Shown piece by piece: positions 60,405 to 64,000 of a stretch of DNA of 64,000 bases (within the stretch, counting starts at the first letter, position 1; each line of letters begins with the position of its first letter). Below the pieces are notes generated by a model, which saw nothing but the letters and a program-made list of their open reading frames with translations, was not told where the DNA came from and ran no database searches. The DNA is from Burkholderia lata. GTDB taxonomy: Bacteria > Pseudomonadota > Gammaproteobacteria > Burkholderiales > Burkholderiaceae. The position numbers and the translations under genes were made by a program. The DNA lies in assembly GCF_902499335.1 (NCBI RefSeq), contig NZ_CABVQK010000004.1, positions 1-64,000 on the forward strand, read 5' to 3'.

Positions 60405-60713
60405 ATGCCGACCGAACTCGACATCGACGCGATCCTGAAAGCGCTCTCGAACCCCGTGCGCCGGGAAATCCTCAACTGGCTGAAAACGCCGGGCGAGCAT
60501 TTCCCGAACCAGACGCTGCCGTATGAACACGGCGTCTGCGCGGGCCAGATCGACGCGCGCTGCGGGCTGTCGCAATCGACTGTCTCTGCCCACCTCGCGA
60601 CACTGCAGCGCGCGGGGCTCGTGACGTCGACGCGGATTGGCCAGTGGGCTTTCTTCCAGCGCAACGAGGCCGTCATCGACGCATTTCACGACGCCCTGCG
60701 CCGCGAACTCTAG
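60405..60713 (+). CDS. ArsR-family regulator
   Basis: Encodes 102 residues. The winged helix is ILKALSNPVRREILNWLKTPGEHFPNQTLPYEHGVCAGQIDARCGLSQSTVSAHLATLQRAGLVTSTRIGQWAFFQRNE. Cys residues at HGVCAGQ and ARCGLS could be electrophile or metal sensors. It precedes an ene-reductase gene on the same strand, 82 bases away, so it probably regulates it. Confidence 0.9.
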   Translation: MPTELDIDAILKALSNPVRREILNWLKTPGEHFPNQTLPYEHGVCAGQIDARCGLSQSTVSAHLATLQRAGLVTSTRIGQWAFFQRNEAVIDAFHDALRREL

Positions 60714-60795
60714 TCAACACGGCCGAACCGGCCATGCGGAGCGCTGTCGCCCATGACGCGACGGTTTCCCGCCTTTCGTGAAGAGGTTATTTGCC

Positions 60796-61857
60796 ATGCC
60801 CACACTGTTCGATCCCGTCACCCTCGGCGACCTGACCCTGCCGAACCGCATCGTGATGGCGCCGCTCACCCGCTCCCGCGCGGGTGCGGCGCGCGTGCCG
60901 AACGCACTGATGGCCCGCTACTACGCCGAGCGCGCCACGGCCGGCCTGATCATTACCGAGGCAACGTCGGTCACGCCGCAGGGCGTCGGCTACGCGGATA
61001 CCCCCGGTATCTGGTCCGACGAGCAGGTCGAAGGCTGGAAACAGGTGACGCAGGCCGTGCATACGGCCGGTGGGCGCATCGTGCTGCAACTCTGGCACGT
61101 CGGCCGGATCTCCGACCCGGTGTTCCTGAACGGCGACCTGCCGGTCGCGCCGAGCGCGATCGCCGCCGGCGGCCACGTGAGCCTCGTGCGTCCGCAGCGC
61201 CCGTACGTGACGCCGCGCGCACTCGAACTCGACGAAATCCCGGGCATCGTCGCCGCGTACCGCAAGGGTGCGGAGAACGCGAAGGCCGCCGGCTTCGACG
61301 GTGTCGAGATCCACGGCGCGAACGGCTACCTGCTCGACCAGTTCCTGCAGGACAGCACCAATCGCCGCACCGATGCGTACGGCGGCCCGGTCGAGAACCG
61401 CGCCCGCCTGCTGCTCGAAGTGGTCGACACGGCGATCGACGTGTGGGGCGCCGGCCGCGTCGGCGTGCACCTTGCACCGCGCGGCGACGCGCACACGATG
61501 GGCGATTCCGATCCGGCGGCAACGTTCGGCTATGTCGCGCGCGAACTCGGCCGCCGCAAGATCGCGTTCATCTTCACGCGTGAGTCGTATTCGGGCGACC
61601 ACTTGAGCCCGCGCCTGAAGGAAGCGTTCGGCGGCCCGCTGATCGCGAACGAGCAGTTCACGCTCGACACCGCGCAGGCCACGCTCGCGAACGGCAGCGC
61701 CGACGCGATCGCATGGGGCAAGCTGTTCATCGCGAACCCCGACCTGCCGCGCCGCCTCGAACTCGACGCACCGCTCAACAAGCCGGTGCCGGAGACGTTC
61801 TACGCGGAAGGCGAGACGGGTTATACCGATTACCCGGCGCTGAGCGACGCGGCCTGA
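60796..61857 (+). CDS. Old-yellow-enzyme-family ene-reductase
   Basis: Encodes 353 residues. The FMN barrel has N-terminal FDPVTLGDLTLPNRIVMAPLTRSRA, LQLWHVGRIS, catalytic EIHGANGYLLDQFLQDSTNRRTDAYGGP, and C-terminal GKLFIANPDLPRRLELDAPLN. It reduces electron-poor double bonds or nitro groups using NADPH. The cell can thus detoxify electrophiles. A GAGG site precedes the ATG. It is downstream of ArsR. Confidence 0.95.
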   Translation: MPTLFDPVTLGDLTLPNRIVMAPLTRSRAGAARVPNALMARYYAERATAGLIITEATSVTPQGVGYADTPGIWSDEQVEGWKQVTQAVHTAGGRIVLQLWHVGRISDPVFLNGDLPVAPSAIAAGGHVSLVRPQRPYVTPRALELDEIPGIVAAYRKGAENAKAAGFDGVEIHGANGYLLDQFLQDSTNRRTDAYGGPVENRARLLLEVVDTAIDVWGAGRVGVHLAPRGDAHTMGDSDPAATFGYVARELGRRKIAFIFTRESYSGDHLSPRLKEAFGGPLIANEQFTLDTAQATLANGSADAIAWGKLFIANPDLPRRLELDAPLNKPVPETFYAEGETGYTDYPALSDAA

Positions 61858-61875
61858 CGGCCGGGCAGCGCGTGT

Positions 61876-62403
61876 TCAGCCGCGTACGTCCGTGCGCATG
61901 AACACGCGCTGCGTCTCGTCGAGCCCGAGCGCGACGTGGTGCGCGCGGATCGCACGCAGCGCGGCGTCGAGCGTCGCGTCGTCGACGATGCCGAAACCCA
62001 GGCGCGCGTAGTACGGCGCATTCCACGGCGCGTCGCGAAACGTCGACAGCACGACCTCCGCGATGCCCTCCTGCGCGGCGCGCGCTGCTACCTGTTCGAT
62101 CAGGCGCGCGCCGATCCGCTGTCCCGCATGCGACGGCGCGACATCCAGTTCTTCCAGATACAGCCGCTGCGCATCGAGCAGCCGGTAAAACGCGAACCCG
62201 ACGCACGTGCCTTGCGGATCGACCGCGACATACGCGCGACCGTCGTCGATACGCACGAGCACGGCAGCCGCATCGGTCGGCTCGGCTTCGGCAATGTGGG
62301 TCATGCCGATTTCGCGAAACCGCTGCGCGGCGGCGACTTCCACGGCGGCCATCGCGGCCGCGTCTTCCCGCGTGGCGGGACGGATCAGAATCGATGCAGT
62401 CAT
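61876..62403 (-). CDS. GNAT-family N-acetyltransferase
   Basis: Encodes 175 residues. The core is RPATREDAAAMAAVEVAAAQRFRE, LYLEELDVAPSHAGQRIGARLIEQVAARA (acetyl-CoA pyrophosphate loop), and YYARLGFGIV. The acceptor is unknown. It is divergent from LysE with only 87 bases between starts. Confidence 0.9.
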   Translation of the reverse strand: MTASILIRPATREDAAAMAAVEVAAAQRFREIGMTHIAEAEPTDAAAVLVRIDDGRAYVAVDPQGTCVGFAFYRLLDAQRLYLEELDVAPSHAGQRIGARLIEQVAARAAQEGIAEVVLSTFRDAPWNAPYYARLGFGIVDDATLDAALRAIRAHHVALGLDETQRVFMRTDVRG

Positions 62404-62490
62404 GACGGAAATTCAGGCAGGCAGTCTGGAACGGCCGTCACTATAATCGAAACTTCATACGTTTCGAACGCCCGACCCACGAGGTTCGTC

Positions 62491-63102
62491 ATGACGTTGT
62501 CCGCGCTCGCCGTCTTCGCTGTCACCCTGCTCGTCACCGCCGGCACGCCCGGGCCGAGCGTCGCCGCGCTGGTTGCGCGCGTACTGACGAACGGCGTGCG
62601 CGACGTGCTGCCGTTCCTCGCCGCCATGTGGCTCGGCGAAGCGCTGTGGCTCACGCTCGCGGTCGCGGGGCTGTCCGCGTTCGCACGCACGTTCGAGACA
62701 GGCCTGATCGTGCTGAAGCTGCTCGGCGTCGCGTACCTGCTGTTCCTCGCATGGAAGATGTGGATCGCACCGACCGAGACCAGCGCCGACGACCTGCCGC
62801 GCGGCCAGTCGCCGTGGCGCATGTTCGTCGCGGGCATGCTGGTCACGCTCGGGAATCCGAAGATCATGGTGTTCTATCTCGCGCTGCTGCCGACCATCGT
62901 CGATCTCACGCACGTCGGTGTGACCGCGTGGGCCGAGCTGGTCGGCACGATGCTCGCCGTGCTGATCCTTGCCGACTGCTTCTGGTCGCTGCTTGCGTCA
63001 CGCGCACGGGCATTCCTGACGTCGGCGCGCGCCAAGCGGATCGCCAACCGCACGAGCGCGACCGCGATGGCCGGTGCGGCGGTGGCGATCGCGACGCGGT
63101 AA
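62491..63102 (+). CDS. LysE/RhtB-family exporter
   Basis: Encodes 203 residues with about six TM helices. The signature TAGTPGPSVAALVARVLTNG and NPKIMVFYLALLPTIVD are present. It exports amino acids or derivatives such as homoserine lactone or threonine. A GAGG site precedes the ATG at 62491. It is divergent from the GNAT. Confidence 0.9.
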   Translation: MTLSALAVFAVTLLVTAGTPGPSVAALVARVLTNGVRDVLPFLAAMWLGEALWLTLAVAGLSAFARTFETGLIVLKLLGVAYLLFLAWKMWIAPTETSADDLPRGQSPWRMFVAGMLVTLGNPKIMVFYLALLPTIVDLTHVGVTAWAELVGTMLAVLILADCFWSLLASRARAFLTSARAKRIANRTSATAMAGAAVAIATR

Positions 63103-63158
63103 GCGCCACTGTCCGGCGCACATCGCGCCGTGCCCCTCCGTTGCCCCCGGGAACCCAT

Positions 63159-64000
63159 ATGAAAACCTGGCTATCGGCTGCCCTGCTCTGCCTGTCCGCC
63201 ACCGTCGCGCATGCGGCCGGCGTCAAGTTCGTCAGCATCCCGGCCGACGCGGCCGGCCCCGAGCTGCGCGCGGCTATCTGGACGCCATGCGCAACCCCCG
63301 CGCAATCGCTCACGATCGGCCCGTTCCTGCTGAAAGGGCAACGCAACTGCCCGACCGTCGGCGACAAGCTGCCACTGGTCGTGATTTCTCACGGCCATGC
63401 CGGCACGTACTTCGGGCATCACGACCTCGCCGAAACGCTTGCCGACGCGGGCTACGTCGTCGCGGCGATCAACCATCCCGGCGACACGCATGCCGACACG
63501 AGCCGCGCGGCCGACCTGAGGGAACTGGCGGAGCGGCCGGAGGACATCAAGCGCCTGGTCGACTACATGCTGGCCAACGGGCCCGACGCCGCGCATATCG
63601 ATCGTGCGCGGATCGGCTTCTTCGGCTTCTCGCGCGGCGGCTATACGGGCCTCGTGCTGGCCGGCGCCAATCCGGATTTCGTGCACGCGCACGTGGCCTG
63701 CCCGGACCCGACCTGGCTGATCTGCAAGCAGATCCGCGACCATGACCTGCCGCGCCAGCCGCTGACGCACGATCCTCGGATCAAGGCCTACGTGATCGCC
63801 GACCCGATGAACGAATTCCCGACCGCCGATACGCTGAAGGACGTGCACGCGCCGATCCAGCTCTGGGCATCCGAAGCGGGTGGCGACGGCGTGGAGCCGG
63901 AAACGGTCCCCGCGCTGGCCGGCATGCTGCCGCAACGACCGGAATTCCACATCGTGCCGAATTCCGCGCATTTCGCGTTTCTCGCGCCCTGCTCTGAATC
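63159..64000 (+). CDS. Exported alpha/beta hydrolase, partial
   Basis: An open frame from an ATG with signal peptide (MKTWLSAALLCLSATVAHA) runs to the end of the window (280 complete codons). The oxyanion region SHGHAGTYFGHHDLAETLADAGYVVAAINHPGD, nucleophile elbow GFSRGGYTGLVL and a His in NSAHFAFLAPC show a dienelactone-hydrolase or PAF-acetylhydrolase-like secreted enzyme. The C-terminus is cut by the window edge. Confidence 0.88.
   Translation, partial: MKTWLSAALLCLSATVAHAAGVKFVSIPADAAGPELRAAIWTPCATPAQSLTIGPFLLKGQRNCPTVGDKLPLVVISHGHAGTYFGHHDLAETLADAGYVVAAINHPGDTHADTSRAADLRELAERPEDIKRLVDYMLANGPDAAHIDRARIGFFGFSRGGYTGLVLAGANPDFVHAHVACPDPTWLICKQIRDHDLPRQPLTHDPRIKAYVIADPMNEFPTADTLKDVHAPIQLWASEAGGDGVEPETVPALAGMLPQRPEFHIVPNSAHFAFLAPCSE

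Noticed and set aside
1..64000. CRISPR array, rRNA or tRNA genes
   Set aside because: No regular repeat-spacer pattern or recognisable tRNA/rRNA sequence was found on reading either strand.

Overview
The window is high-GC DNA from a Burkholderia-type betaproteobacterium, most likely of the Burkholderia cepacia complex. This is inferred from the Omp38/OpcP-type porin, the DUF4148 and DUF3331 small proteins, the abundance of single-component regulators (LysR, MarR, TetR, HxlR, ArsR, RpiR, LuxR) and the transporter load. No rRNA, tRNA or CRISPR array was recognised.

Region 1 (1 to about 9.3 kb) is an accessory island with poorly conserved, often short genes: several small hypothetical proteins of one look-alike family, a NUDIX hydrolase, small membrane proteins, a phasin-like protein, an orphan PhoU, and at its right edge a tyrosine recombinase (7855-9129). 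A two-gene module (small 'RGY' protein plus a divergent AlpA-type regulator) is present twice, about 4.7 kb apart. Each copy carries a nonsense mutation in a different gene. The left end of the island lies outside the window and no att site could be identified.

Region 2 (9.3-15 kb) looks like core genome: ribA, a CBS-domain protein, DUF4148, rnk, the major porin, and a YXWXXGXW-repeat protein. Several clean Rho-independent terminators separate them.

Region 3 (14.8-32.4 kb) is a patchwork of small metabolic and transport units. It holds HxlR/SnoaL, LuxR followed by amidohydrolase, isochorismatase-like hydrolase and MFS carrier, an MHS transporter divergent from an MdcR-like LysR regulator, a VOC/SDR pair, an NCS1 permease, and a MarR-centred locus. 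The MarR locus contains a GST, a 372-residue degenerate half of a pyruvate-dehydrogenase-type E1, MarR itself and a full-length AceE/MdeB-like E1. These promoters share TTGCAATTGCAA-type palindromes.

Region 4 (32.4-41.7 kb) carries an RND efflux operon (adaptor, pump, NodT-type channel). It is divergent from SoxR, with a textbook 19-bp-spaced SoxR promoter. A TetR/NDH-2 pair and a DUF3331 protein follow.

Region 5 (41.7-57.1 kb) holds a DAACS symporter, gamma-glutamyltranspeptidase, an RpiR regulator, a taurine/nitrate-type ABC transporter with a fused double permease and no binding protein, a PiT phosphate transporter, a metallophosphoesterase-cupredoxin pair, a cupin, a patatin, a 2-hydroxyacid dehydrogenase with an extra C-terminal segment, and a secreted alpha/beta hydrolase.

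Region 6 (57.1-64 kb) holds a small beta-rich protein behind an AT-rich patch, a HAD phosphatase, an HxlR regulator with two identical 19-bp operators controlling a CMD-domain/ABM-like pair, an ArsR-OYE pair, a GNAT, a LysE exporter and a truncated secreted alpha/beta hydrolase that runs off the end.
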